From NCBI RefSeq assembly GCF_047663525.1, contig NC_092592.1:27399001-27463000 (forward strand): 64,000 bases of DNA, given 5' to 3'. The position numbers and the translations under genes were made by a program. Source of the DNA: Anas platyrhynchos (Eukaryota; Chordata; Aves; Anseriformes; Anatidae). The notes below the pieces were generated by a model, which ran no database searches, was not told the DNA's origin, and saw only the letters and a list, made by a program, of their open reading frames with translations. Position 1 is the first letter of the stretch. Each line of letters opens with the position of its first letter. This document shows, piece after piece, positions 22,145-32,375 of this stretch.

Positions 22145-22400
22145 ATACCAGGATAAATAAATACAAGTGGCAAAGAGGCCTGAAATGATGCTGTCGTTTG
22201 CTGGGAATGAGAGACACAAGTGTAATTTAGGTTTTGATATTATGAAAGTCTCGCTGCTCTAAAACAGCAGGGCACTCAGTGCCTCATTAATAAAGGATAA
22301 ACTTGGAGTCTATTTACAATGCACTTTTTGGGGTTATTTACACTCCATTATACATATGTAATGCTGCACATATTTACCGCTCTGTTCTGCTGCCGAGAGC
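22145..22400. promoter_or_regulatory. CNE-like island E downstream of the transporter gene
   Basis: AT-rich unique sequence (AAGTGTAATTTAGGTTTTG, CCTCATTAATAAAGG, TGGGGTTATTTACACTCC, ATACATATGTAATGCTGC) directly 3' of the transporter stop codon on its strand. It could be conserved 3' UTR or an enhancer. No canonical AATAAA was found on the minus strand here. Confidence 0.35.
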
Positions 22401-22609
22401 AGCCGAGGCGGGAGGGAGGCGGAGGGGGACGCGGCGATGCCGGGGAGCTGTGACCCTGCTGTCACCGGTGTCCCTTCAGCTGGAGGGTGGAGGGGCTGGG
22501 AGCAGGCACTGGGCACCACTCCGGACCAGTGCCTGTCCCCGTGTGTGCCCAGTGTCCCCTGATTTGGGATGCACCACGGGGCTTTGCTGCACCCCAAAGT
22601 GTGGGGAGG

Positions 22610-25600
22610 TCAGGCAAGGCCAGAGCACGATCCCAATCCTGATCCCAATCCTGATTCCAATCCCAATCCCGATCCTGATCCCAATCCTGATCCCAATCCC
22701 AATCCCAATCCTGATCCCGATCCTGATCCTGATCCCGATCCTGATCCTGATCCCGACCCTGATCCCTCCAGGCTGCCCTCCAAGGCCCCATAGCCACGGA
22801 GCTTCAGCGTGGCCCCGCGGCAGGCCGGCAGGACGGCGCGGCGGGCGGCGAAGGTGCGGCTGATCTCCACGAAGGTTTTGTTCTTGGTCTCGGGGACGAC
22901 GAGGTGGACGTAGAGGGCCACCAGCAGGCAGACGCCGCAGAAAACCAGGTAGCAAAAGGCTCCGGCTGACATCTGGGGACGGGGAGACAGCAGGGATGGG
23001 GCGGACAGGAGGGTGCTGCGATGTCCTGGGGGTGCCCGTCCCATCCCAGAGCCCCCCCCGGGCCAGTACCTGTAGGAAGGGGAAGATGAAGCCGATGGTG
23101 AAGTTGCAGAGCCAATTGAGGGACCCCCCCAGGACGTAGGCGGCCGGGCGGTGGGACTGCGTGAAGAGCTCGGCTGTCATCAGGAAGGGGACACCGGCTG
23201 TGGAGGGAGGGGACGGGGCAGGGTTTGGGGGGGTCAGGACACCTCGGGCACCCTGGGTGACAGCCTCCCCGTTGCTGTACTTGGTAATTTCAGACTGAGT
23301 CAAATTGAAGGTGGAGGATTTCATCCGGAGCCTCTTTTTGCAACCATTTGCCTAAATTCTGCTACAGGAAATGGCACGGAGACCTCAGGCACGCTGAAAT
23401 GCCTTCCTGGTGCCCTCCACAACGCCGTTCCCAGCCTTCCTTGGTGAAAAAAGTCTACAAAATTTCCTCCTATCCCACAGATAAAAGTGTTGATGCTATG
23501 GCCTGCTTTAGGCAGGAAAGGAACAACCACGTTTCCGAGCATCTGAATTTCCCGCAGGCCACAGAAATGCCCATTTCCAGCCAGATTTTCCCAGCTCTTA
23601 CTGTGAAAGCAAACAGCAGCACCACGAAATGATGGCCCGAGGCTTTAAAAACTGGGCACAGGTTGTGGCCACTTCTCCCGGGAGGACCCAGCCGCTCCTG
23701 GCCAGTGTTAGCCCAGCCAGGAGCCCAGGCTCCACGACTGTCCCTTAGCTGGGGGACAGGATTTGGGGTCTAGGACATGTCCCCAGCACACGGGGGTTGG
23801 ATTTGCTATGGGGACCTGTGTGGGGTCCCAGTGTTGGGGACAAGGCTGGCTGGGACCTCGTTAGGAAGGGCTCTGTGGTGGAGAGATCAAGCAAAGTGAT
23901 AACAACTCCGGGAGGAGCGGAGCCCCGGATGGACTCTTACTCACAGCTCGCCCGGAATAGAGATATGTATTTTTTTGTTTTAAAAGTCCTATTCATCATT
24001 GTTTGTGAACAATGAGCCATTAAAATCCTAATTAAAGATGTAATTACAGTGAATAAAGTCTGGGCTGAGGATGAATGATAGAGCCGCTAACAGCTCGGCT
24101 AATCCATCAGCCGGGTAAAGCGGGCCAGCTCTCACTCCTCGCTTTTGGAGCGAGCTCCTGCGCCCGCACCTGCCCGAGGACAGCAGGGTGCTCGCCTGCC
24201 AGACCGTGATGGGAGCGGGTTACACCTTTGGGTAACCAGATCCGCGCTGCTCCCTGCTCCCCCTGTGCCCCAGGTCGTGCCCCGCAGCCCCCGGGGAACC
24301 CAGACCCACCTGGTCCCATGCAGAAGCCGGCGATGATGCCGACCACGCAGGCGACGGCGACGTAGCGCATCCAGGGCAGGGCGGTCTGCGAGGGGACACG
24401 GGGCGCTGGGACACCAGCGGGGCACGTCCCCAGCTCAGCAGCGGCCCCGGAGGATGGTGGCCTTGACCCCATCCCTTGATCACACCCAGCCCTCATTTAG
24501 GTGCCCAGGGCCCCGTTCCCAGCCCTGCCCCATATCCCAGGAGCAGTGGCCGGGCCCTACCTGCAGCAGCAGGCAGAGGGTGATGCCCGCCGAGCAGACA
24601 CCCATGGCGCAGAAACCGGTGATGATGAGGGGCCGCCGGCCCAGCTTCTCGATGGTGAAGCACTGCCGAGGGAGAAAAGAAACCAAGGGAGCAATGGGGA
24701 CCCCCCCTGGGGACGGGGACATCCCCTGAACCCCAAATCCAGCAGCAGGAGTGGGGTGCTCCTGGTGGCACTTGGGGATGGGGACACCCCGGAGGGTTTT
24801 TCCCATCCTATTTGGAGCCAGGAGCATGGGAATTGCTCCCGGGCTGTAGGGCGAGCGGGGTCCCTGGATGAGCAGAGGTGGATTTTGGGGGCAGAGGATG
24901 CAGGATGCGGGCAGGCGGTGCGGCGGCCGCCGGAGCAGGCAGGGTATTGACAGCAGAACAAATGCCTGCAATTTTATAACCAATCTCAGCACCTCCGTCG
25001 GGGGCCATTGGCGGGGCTGCTCCCCAGCACTGGGGGGGCTGCGGGGCTGGGCGGCACGCCAGGGGCTGGGGGGCACCCTGCAAAGGGGCTGGGGGTGGTT
25101 GGGGTTGGGGGCTGAGCTATGGGGAGAGGGGAGCGGCCCCTGCTCTGCCCCCCTTTTTCTGGGAGCGGCCGCCCCCCCATCCATCTCTCTAATTGTCAGG
25201 GAGCGGATTTAGTGCCGGGTGGCTGGGGCTGGCCCCGGGTGACACTCGCAGATGGGACGAGGGCCATAAATCTGCCTGGCCCAGTGCTAACTCTCCAGCT
25301 AAATGAGGGCTGGCGGGGGTGTGTGTGTGTGTGGGGTGGGTTAGGGGCTGGCAGCCCCCGGGGCGGGCCGGTGCGTGGCTGGGGGGCAGATGGGGATGTG
25401 CGGCTCTGCTAACCAAGTGACAATGAAATCGGGAGCCAGAACAAACTGCTTCGCCCCCTCCCTCAGCCCCAGCCCTGCTGCCCGCCTGGCGTCCCTCCCA
25501 ACCTCCCTGCTCCATCCTCTCCCCATTTTCCCACCTTGCCTAGCCGTGACCCCCAAAATTCTCCCTCCCTATTTCCCTGCCAGCCCCTCTGCCCCCACTA

Positions 25601-28277
25601 CCACCCAGCAAAGCGGCAGCGCCGTGGCACAGATGGTATTTGGGGTCCGTCCACCCCCCCCTGCCCCAGGTTTGATGGTGCTCGATGCTGGGGACAAGCC
25701 CCGGGGCACGGAGGGGCTGCGTCTGTCCATCCGTCCCGTCCATCTGTCCGTCCGCCACTCACCCCAATCAACCCTGCCACGACCTCTATGGCTCCAGTGC
25801 CCACGGTGGTGTAGGGGATCTGGGACCGGGGGATGCCCGCGTTCTCGAAGATGGTGTTGGTGTAAAACCAGATCTGTCGGGGACGGGGCTCGGCGTGAGC
25901 AGGGGGGCACCCGGGGAGGGCTCAGCGAGCTGCCAGGTCTCAGCTCTGCCCCACAGAGCCGGGTCTCGAGGCAAGGACCCCGTAGGACTTACAGCATCGA
26001 TCCCTGAGAGCTGCATGCCGGCGTTCACCACCGCCACCGAGAGCGTTTGCCAGCGCACGGTGCGGTCCCGCAGCAGCTGCCCGACGGACGTGGTTTCCAC
26101 CGAGGAGAGCGAGCGCTGCTCCTCCTTCATCTCCTGCACCGCGTCCTGCACGTCGGGCGTCCCCAGGAACCGGCGCAGAGCTGCGGGGAGCACGGGGCTC
26201 GTGGAGGAGGGCGGACGCCCGTAGGAATGGCACGGGGTAGGGACACGGGTTTTGGGGCTGGGCTGTTAGGGCAGGGTGTGAGAGGATGCTGCAAGGATGA
26301 GCTCTGGTCTCAGGAGGCCTTGGAGCAGCACCCGGAGCTGGACACCCCCTCCCAGGACACCCGCTCACCCTCTGTGGCCCCACAGACGTCATTCTTCTCT
26401 ATGAGCAGGTACCGCGGGCTCTCGGGGAAGCAGTGCAGCAGCAGGAGCTGGAGGGAGGCAGGGACCACCACCACGGCCAGGAACAGGGGCCAGTACCTCT
26501 CCTGGAACGGGACGTGTCACAAAAAAAAGCAGAGCAGGGGCCACGGGAGCAGGCTGAGGGCATCAGGCTCACCTTGCCCAGCAGCTCCGGGAGGCCCAGC
26601 ACCTGCGCGGAGAAAACCCCCAGGCAGATGAAGATGCTGGGCATGAGGCCCAGGAAGCCCCGCAGGTTTTTGGGGGCGATTTCTCCCAGGTAGAGGGGCA
26701 CCACGCTCAGACAGATACCTGGGGAGCAGGGACATGCATGGGAGACGCAGCCAGGAGAAGGGACCCCCTGGCACACCCCCTGCCCTACTCAGCACCAGCT
26801 GCAGCAGGGGACCCTGTGGCCAGTGAGGTGACCCCACAGAGCCCCCCTTGGTGCCCTGGGTAAGGGCTGTAACCGGGGTGGCACCCACCTGCGTGGAGCC
26901 CTGTGATGGAGCGGCCGATGATCACCATCTCGGGGGACCCCAGCTCCCGGCTGAAGCCCATGAAGCCCCCGGCCAGGAGGACGAGCAGAGAGCTACGGCT
27001 GAGGGTGCCTCTCCTAGGGGAGCACAGGCAGTGGGGCAGCCCCTCCAGCCCTATCCAGGCCCTTGGGGCCACCCGTGCCACGCCACCCCCTTACCTGCCG
27101 TAGTGTGCCACCAGCAGCCCCACCAGCAAGGAGCCCCCCAGCCCGCCCAGGGCGAAGGTGGAGACGGTCAGGGAGTAGAGGAGGGTGAGGGGGCCGGGGG
27201 CCAGCCCGTGCCCGTAGCGCTGGGACCAGGTGGTGTTGTAGAAATCCTTTATGTGCTGTGGGGTGGAGGGAGACACGGGCACCGAATGTGGTAGGGGAAT
27301 GGGGGAGGTGGGAAGGCAGCCCCTCAGGGGAAATGCAGGGCAAGGCAGCCTCAGTACCAGTGGGGTTTAAGGATGATTTAGGGGACCCACGTAGAGCTGG
27401 AGCAGCTGCTGGAGGCTTCCCCAGCCCTGCCTTCCAGGGGGTGACACCAGCCCAATGTCCCACATCCCTCACACACTGCTCCTGCCCCTGGGCTGCTCGC
27501 TCTGGGGTAAGTTTGAGGGCAAAGCCAGCATTTTGGCATGGGGCTGGGGTCCCACCACCGTGCCCTGCTCCCAGCAAGGCCGCCCCGTCCCTTACCACCG
27601 CCGGCGAGTTCACCACGGCCAGGTTGTAGCCGTAGAGCATGGAGGAGCCGAAGGACACCAGGAGGGTGACCGAGAGCAGGGGGAAGGTGAGGCGCTGGGG
27701 GAGAGGAGAGGGGATCAGCACCGTGCTGGGCACTGCCCCATTCCTAGCAGGAGAGGGACAAGGATGTCCCTGTCCCAAACCAAGACCCCAACCCCAGGGA
27801 GCCCCCCACTGGGCACAGCTCCCTGCCACCCCCCAGCCCAGCAGTGACAGTGCTGTCACGGGGCAGATGAGCACATTTGTGCCCCCATCCCCGGCAGCAG
27901 CAGCACGTCCCAGTGCCCAAACCCCATCCCTAAGAGCCTCGTCTCTCACCGAGCACCCCCCCCAAGCCCAGTAGCCGGATCCACAGCACCCAGCAGCTCC
28001 CGGCTCACGCACGCCAAATCCCCGCTAATCTCACCAGGAATCCTGAGCTGGGAATGGGGGAGCTGGGAAGGGGCAGCACACTATGGGGTACATAGGGAAT
28101 GGGGATGGGGCACCCCCCCAGCCCAGCAGCCCCCTGCCCACCAAAGCTCACCCTGGTGATGCCCCTGCTGGGGTCTGGGGTCCCTTTTCCATCCGCTGCG
28201 CTGAGGCTGGAATCAGCTGAGAGAGGATGAGGAGGAGGGGTGGAAGGCAGCCCCGCTGCCTCGCTCTCCTCTCCCAT
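22610..28277 (-). CDS. SLC2A15: Class II facilitative sugar transporter (GLUT family), SLC2A11/SLC2A15-like
   Basis: Twelve-pass plasma-membrane hexose transporter of the major facilitator superfamily. Exons (minus): 28277-28152, 27694-27596, 27255-27095, 27013-26889, 26718-26573, 26501-26369, 26180-25993, 25873-25763, 24662-24561, 24385-24310, 23197-23070 and 22972-22610. Phases all agree, giving 585 aa (usual about 500). Landmarks: [10 protein letters not shown] in TM1; the sequon NTTW (Asn82) in the first outer loop, as in class II GLUTs; GRR at 128-130; [23 protein letters not shown] (244-250); MQLSGID (319-325); GRRP (371-374); GPAGVPF; and PETKNKTF (492-499). Compared with GLUT1, sugar-contact positions differ: Gln161 is Ser198, Gln282 is Met319, Asn288 is Asp325, Asn317 is Glu356, Trp388 is Phe427. 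The Met, Asp and Glu are shared with human SLC2A11. The start at 28277 has a good Kozak context (AAAATGG); the frame stays open 53 codons further up to an ATG at 28436. The last 51 residues come from a hexamer repeat. The symbol SLC2A15 is my best guess, from fish paralogues and non-mammalian distribution; SLC2A11-like is the alternative. Confidence 0.85.
22613..22765 (-). repeat. Hexamer repeat encoding the transporter C-terminal Gly-Ser/Gly-Leu tail
   Basis: Minus strand: about 25 units of GGATCA, GGATCG or GGATTG. In the transporter frame they read [10 protein letters not shown] then mixed GL/GS pairs (residues about 535-585), ending CSGLA and a stop. The unit is a multiple of three, so length changes keep the frame. 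The same array is open in other frames (RIRIGI, DQDQDW) and on the plus strand (NPDPDP), none with gene support. Confidence 0.9.
23935..24125. promoter_or_regulatory. CNE-like island F in transporter intron 10
   Basis: AT-rich unique sequence (CTATTCATCATTGTTTGTGA, ACAATGAGCCATTAAAATCC, TAATTAAAGATGTAATTACA, GGATGAATGATAGAGCC) within a 1.1-kb intron whose surroundings are GC-rich. It includes SOX-like ATTGTTTG/ACAATG words. It has no coding signal; a regulatory role is inferred. Confidence 0.4.
24663..25762 (-). other. Transporter intron 8 with two AT-rich patches
   Basis: 1.1 kb between the exons ending VVAGLIG and starting CFTIEK. Patches at about 24945-25010 (CAATTTTATAACCAATCTC, including a CCAAT box) and 25185-25300 (CTCTCTAATTGTCAGG, CATAAATCTGCC) stand out from the GC-rich rest and may be small conserved elements. 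A GTGTGTGTGTG run lies at 25320-25331. No exon was seen. Confidence 0.4.
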
Positions 28278-28740
28278 TTTCACTTGGAAGAAGGAGGGAG
28301 AGGGGAAGGGAGAGAAGGGGAGGCCGCCTGGGTGTCCCCGGGACTCATTGGAGGCTCCTAAGCAGCTGGAGGAGGAGTCCGGGGGCCTCCCCGCCTCGCT
28401 GGGGCACCTTGCAGGTAGGGGTGGCCCTGGGGCCATTTGAGGAGACCCTACACCACCCTAGCTGTGGGGCAGAGACCCTACATCACCCCCAAGGCAGAGG
28501 CTGGGGATAGAGGGGGGGTCCCCCATCTCCCAAAACCCCCCTCAGCCCCTCAAACCTCCCCACACCACATCAGGCTGTGGGGCAGCAGCATCCCATCTGC
28601 TGGGATTTGGGGCAGGAGGGCTGGTAACCCATGTACCCCGATGTGACCATGACTCGGGGCAGCTGACCCTGTGGGACAGGGGGGTGGCAGAGCCCCCAGC
28701 CCCGGGGTGAAGCCCCCAGCCCCAGAGAGGAGAGAGGCGG
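28278..28740 (-). promoter_or_regulatory. Probable 5' UTR/promoter region of the transporter gene
   Basis: Upstream of the start codon the minus strand holds a pyrimidine-rich tract ending CTTCTTCCAAG five bases before the ATG, which could be a splice acceptor for a non-coding first exon or simply 5' UTR. No TATA box or clear first exon was identified. Confidence 0.35.
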
Positions 28741-28744
28741 CTCA

Positions 28745-28915
28745 CGGCAGCTCAGAGGAATCCAATTTTGCGGCGGCCAGAAGCTGCCTCCCCCGCTGCT
28801 AATGAAGTGCCTTTAATTAGCAGCCTAATAGCAAGCTCTTAATTTGCCCAACAGCCAGTGGAAAGGATGGGGACCCCACTAAGCCAGCCTGGCAACAGCT
28901 CCGAGGGATTAAAAG
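28745..28915. promoter_or_regulatory. CNE-like island G upstream of the transporter gene
   Basis: ATTA-rich words (CTGCTAATGAAGTGCC, CTTTAATTAGCAGCCTAATA, CAAGCTCTTAATTTGCCC) in GC-rich flanks, about 0.5 kb upstream of the transporter start codon. Promoter-proximal enhancer or conserved element; inferred. Confidence 0.4.
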
Positions 28916-28919
28916 GGAG

Positions 28920-30265
28920 GGGGCCGGCTGGCTGGCCCCACTGCGGGGGGGTCCCACGGGACGGGGCTGGGAGAGCCCCACGGGCACCCCATGGCCTCAG
29001 GGCCTCCCACGTGGGGTGCTCCGGATCCTGCCCCCTCCCTCTGGATTCACCTCCAGCTCCCCCCATAAAGACGGGAGCTTTACGCTGCCCTCTGCCCCAC
29101 TGGGAGCCCTTCCCGGCCCGCCAGCATTGGGATTTCCCAAGGGATGGTGCCAGCTCCGAGTCTTGCCCTGACTCAGTTTCCCTGTTTCCTTTATCAGACG
29201 CTGCCCCAAGCCAGGGGTCACCTCCCCATTGATTTAGGGCTGAATTGGGGTTACTGGTGCCGGTCCCCAGCAGCATTTGGGAGCGGAGGTTTAGCGGGTG
29301 AGCAACACGTGCCAGGGAGGAAGGGGGACGAGAGGAGAAGGGAAGCCTGGGGTGCTTTGAGACACTCTATGACCTGCTTTGTGCTGACAGGGAGCTCGTC
29401 TCCATTATTTACAAACATCCCCGATCCTCCCGTGCCTGTGTGCAGGGGCTCCCTGACTAAAAACACCCTCCTTGAGGTGGGGAAGCTGCCACGGAGCTCC
29501 CTTGGGCCCTCCCGCCATCACTGCCGGGCCTTGCTGCGGCCTGGGCCCCAGCCCCAGGCCTGAGGTGGAGAAGCCCTCCTGGAGGGCTTGTTTTTTGGTG
29601 CTGCCCCTCGGTGCCCACCCAGCAGCCAGGCAGGGCCAGGATAAAGGCCACGAGGAAGGAAAATGTGGCTTGAATGAACCCTGGTGGAAAGCTGCGTGGC
29701 TCAGCAGCCGTGGATCCTTTCCCCTGCCTGGAAGGAGCTTGGCAGCCTGGGCACGGCTGCTCACAGGCATCATCATGGCTTGGAAGGTCACAAAAATTTG
29801 CTGGGGGAGCCTTTTTGGGGTTGAATCAGCAGAAAGAGAGACCGTCCAGTGATCATGGTAGCCCCATCCTCCCAGAGCACCCGGGAACTGTGGTTTTGCA
29901 ATGGAAATCTCCTGCCTCCCTCCTCCAGCTGCAGGGAGGCCATTTACCTGTACAGGCAAGGACCTGTACGGCTCTCCTCCGACACCAAGGCACCAGAGCA
30001 GGCACAACTGATTGGGATTTGGTTCCCAGGCCATGCTGGCACCACTGATGCAGCCTCCTCGAGCTGGTGCAGGCCCAGCGGCATCTGGCTGCTGAATCGT
30101 CCTACACATTTTTTGGGAAGAATTGCATCAATTTGCCCAGCAGGTCTAAACCGACCAATTTTCCTCTTTCCAAAAACAAGCTTACTATACTCTTGAAAGT
30201 GTGTGTGTATAAATAAATAAATATAATGTATCTATATATATTAAAAACCAAAACCAACCCCCAAA
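28920..30265. other. Intergenic DNA, no gene seen
   Basis: GC-rich to 29.6 kb. A small AT-rich patch lies near 29395-29420 (CATTATTTACAAACATC), and an AT-rich simple region of TAAATAAATAAATATAATG / TATATATATTAAAA type at 30210-30246. ORFs present are not supported. Confidence 0.5.
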
Positions 30266-30267
30266 CC

Positions 30268-30425
30268 AGAGGATTCCATTTTAAATCTGTAGGTTGATCA
30301 AACGCTGTTAATTTGAAGCTATGCTAAACATTACTTTCCTCCTTCATTTGAAGTGGAAATAAGGCACACATTTTTAAACAGAAAGGGTAATTAAGCACTG
30401 AATCTATTTAAGATAAGCCGTCCTG
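30268..30425. promoter_or_regulatory. CNE-like island H
   Basis: Unique AT-rich sequence (CATTTTAAATCTGTAGGTTG, ATCAAACGCTGTTAATTTG, TAAACATTACTTTCC, GGGTAATTAAGCACTG) with homeobox-like TAAT and a TCF/LEF-like ATCAAA word. The boundary with AT-rich BTRC-side DNA is not sharp, so composition alone is weaker evidence here. Confidence 0.3.
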
Positions 30426-31314
30426 GCGTTCACTCCTTTCCCGTGGAAATTTACAATTGAGATTGCTTTTCTTCCTCGAAGAGGAGCGCGCTTCGGTTCT
30501 TGAGCTTCTGGATGCGATGCCAGGATTCCTGGGAGAAGTTTTCCAGGCTGTGCCCTGCAGCGGAGCACTGCCCTGTCCCTGAAATTTGGCAGAAATATTC
30601 CGAGCCTTGCTTTCAGACATCAAAGATGGGGAAGGAGCAGTTAAGGAACGGCCAGGACTAGCCCACAGGGAGGACCTGCTGTGGTGTTTGTGCCTTGGGC
30701 ATGGGTGGACATGGGGTGGGGATGCCCAGAGGGATGTGCTCTCATTTGGGGTGTGGGCAGCCACATGATGCTTAGGCCAAACTGCATCCTGCACTACAGA
30801 TCGACCGCCTGTCACCCCAAGTCTTCTTCAAAGCCTATTACTGAGTGGGAGGAGAGAGCAGGGAAGGAACGGAAAAGGTTAAACTGGGGTAAATATCCGC
30901 ATTTATTTATTTGAAACAAAACAAAACAACAACAACAACAAAGCCCACCCTTGCTAAACAAAGCAGCCGGCCGCTGGGGATCCTGTCAGGAGGAGAGACG
31001 GGGATTGGAAGTGACAGGAGCCCCGCTCCCAGCGCTGCGGCAGAGCAGGAGGCGTCGCAATCTCCAGTCCCCCGCTGGCTGCCAAGAATGGAGCCAGCGG
31101 GGAGAGAGGCGGCGGGGGCGCCGCGCTTGTTTGTTTTCTGGCCACCCCAGGAGCCAGGGTTTTAAAACCGCGGTGGCTTTTGTTTTAAAAGGGGCTGTTA
31201 AGGAAAATGGAAAGAGCCAGGGTTGCTAGCGGCGGAGCGTTTTTTTTTTTTTTTTAAGAGGAAGGTATTCGGAGGGCCAAGGGTGCTTGCGTTGAAATTC
31301 GGGTGAGCCGCAAG

Positions 31315-31425
31315 CATGTCAGCATCCCCAGCCATTGTGTTGCATGGCGGTGCCGCGATATGTCAATTACTCACTCATTATTGAACAGCAGGGTTCTGAT
31401 TAGCTTATAAAACAAATTTGTGCTT
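31315..31425. promoter_or_regulatory. CNE-like island I
   Basis: GTTGCATGGCGGTGCCGCG followed by ATATGTCAATTACTCACTC, ATTATTGAACAGCAGGG and TTAGCTTATAAAACAAATTT. Unique, non-coding, mixed composition. Tentative. Confidence 0.3.
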
Positions 31426-31779
31426 CTCCTACCAGGATCTTGCAAGAGGATCCAGAAAAGCACAAAGTCTTTATAGTTTCCCCCCACCCACCCCTTTTTA
31501 ATGGGCAGGCCGGCTGGGGCTCGGTGCGTCAGTCACATCCCCTCCCTGACTTGCAGGGCGGACTCATTTGCCATCAGCCACGAATGGAGAGTTTGTTAAT
31601 TAAAAAGTATGCTGTGGTTTTCGGAGTAAGTGTTGTTTGCTTGTTGTTCTTTTTTCTGGTGCCCTGTACCAGACGTGCGATCCATGTACACAGGGGGCTC
31701 AAAGACACGGGTCCTTCCCAGCAAAAGGAAAACAGGAGAGATTCACAGCTTAACCTTTGTATTTAAGTTATTTTCTGAA

Positions 31780-31970
31780 CAGTTAAAAAAAAAAAAACAA
31801 AAAAAAAAAAGAAAAAAGAAAAGATAACGAAACAAAACACACTGTTACCATGACCCTAGCTCAAGTGAACATTAGTACATTAACTACACATCACCGTAAC
31901 ATAATCACGAAATTCAAAGCACTCATTACTTAAGAATCCGGATAACAAATATAGCAGGGTAACAACCCAA
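31780..31970. other. A-rich tract and adjoining unique AT-rich sequence
   Basis: An A-rich tract at 31782-31826 is followed by unique AT-rich sequence (GAACATTAGTACATTAACTA, CATCACCGTAACATAATCAC). It marks the change from GC-rich to AT-rich DNA and could be the distal end of the BTRC 3' UTR or a separate element. Confidence 0.3.
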
Positions 31971-32375
31971 AAACTCTGGAGAAACCATGTTCTTTCTCAC
32001 CTCTCTCACTCCCGCTCCCCTCTCAGTCTGAGCAGGCAGGGATGCAGCACAGGCTGGCCTGGCAGGCTCTCAGGAAGGTACCGATGGTAAATAGCTGGAG
32101 AAACCAGCCCTGCTCCTTTTTGCTCAGCCCCAAATTATTTTCTGCCATGCTAAAACTGTGGGTAGGCTGGCTGAGCCCTGCAATGCCTCACATGATAAAG
32201 ACAAAGCAGCTGAAAGCACATTTCTGCTCCCCAAACAGCGCCAGGTTCTCACACTGAATTTCCCCCAAAATCTCACAGCCAGCTCCTTGTTGGTCCCAGC
32301 ATACAGCCCGGGACAGGCTGGCCAGCCTTCCTCCTGCACGCAGGGCTTAAAACACTGTCTGTAAAGGTGAGCCAA

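Noticed and set aside
22303..22863. Plus-strand ORFs with NPDPDP and PILIPIP repeats
   Set aside because: Antisense frames of the hexamer array within the transporter's last exon; every frame of a stop-free hexamer repeat is open.
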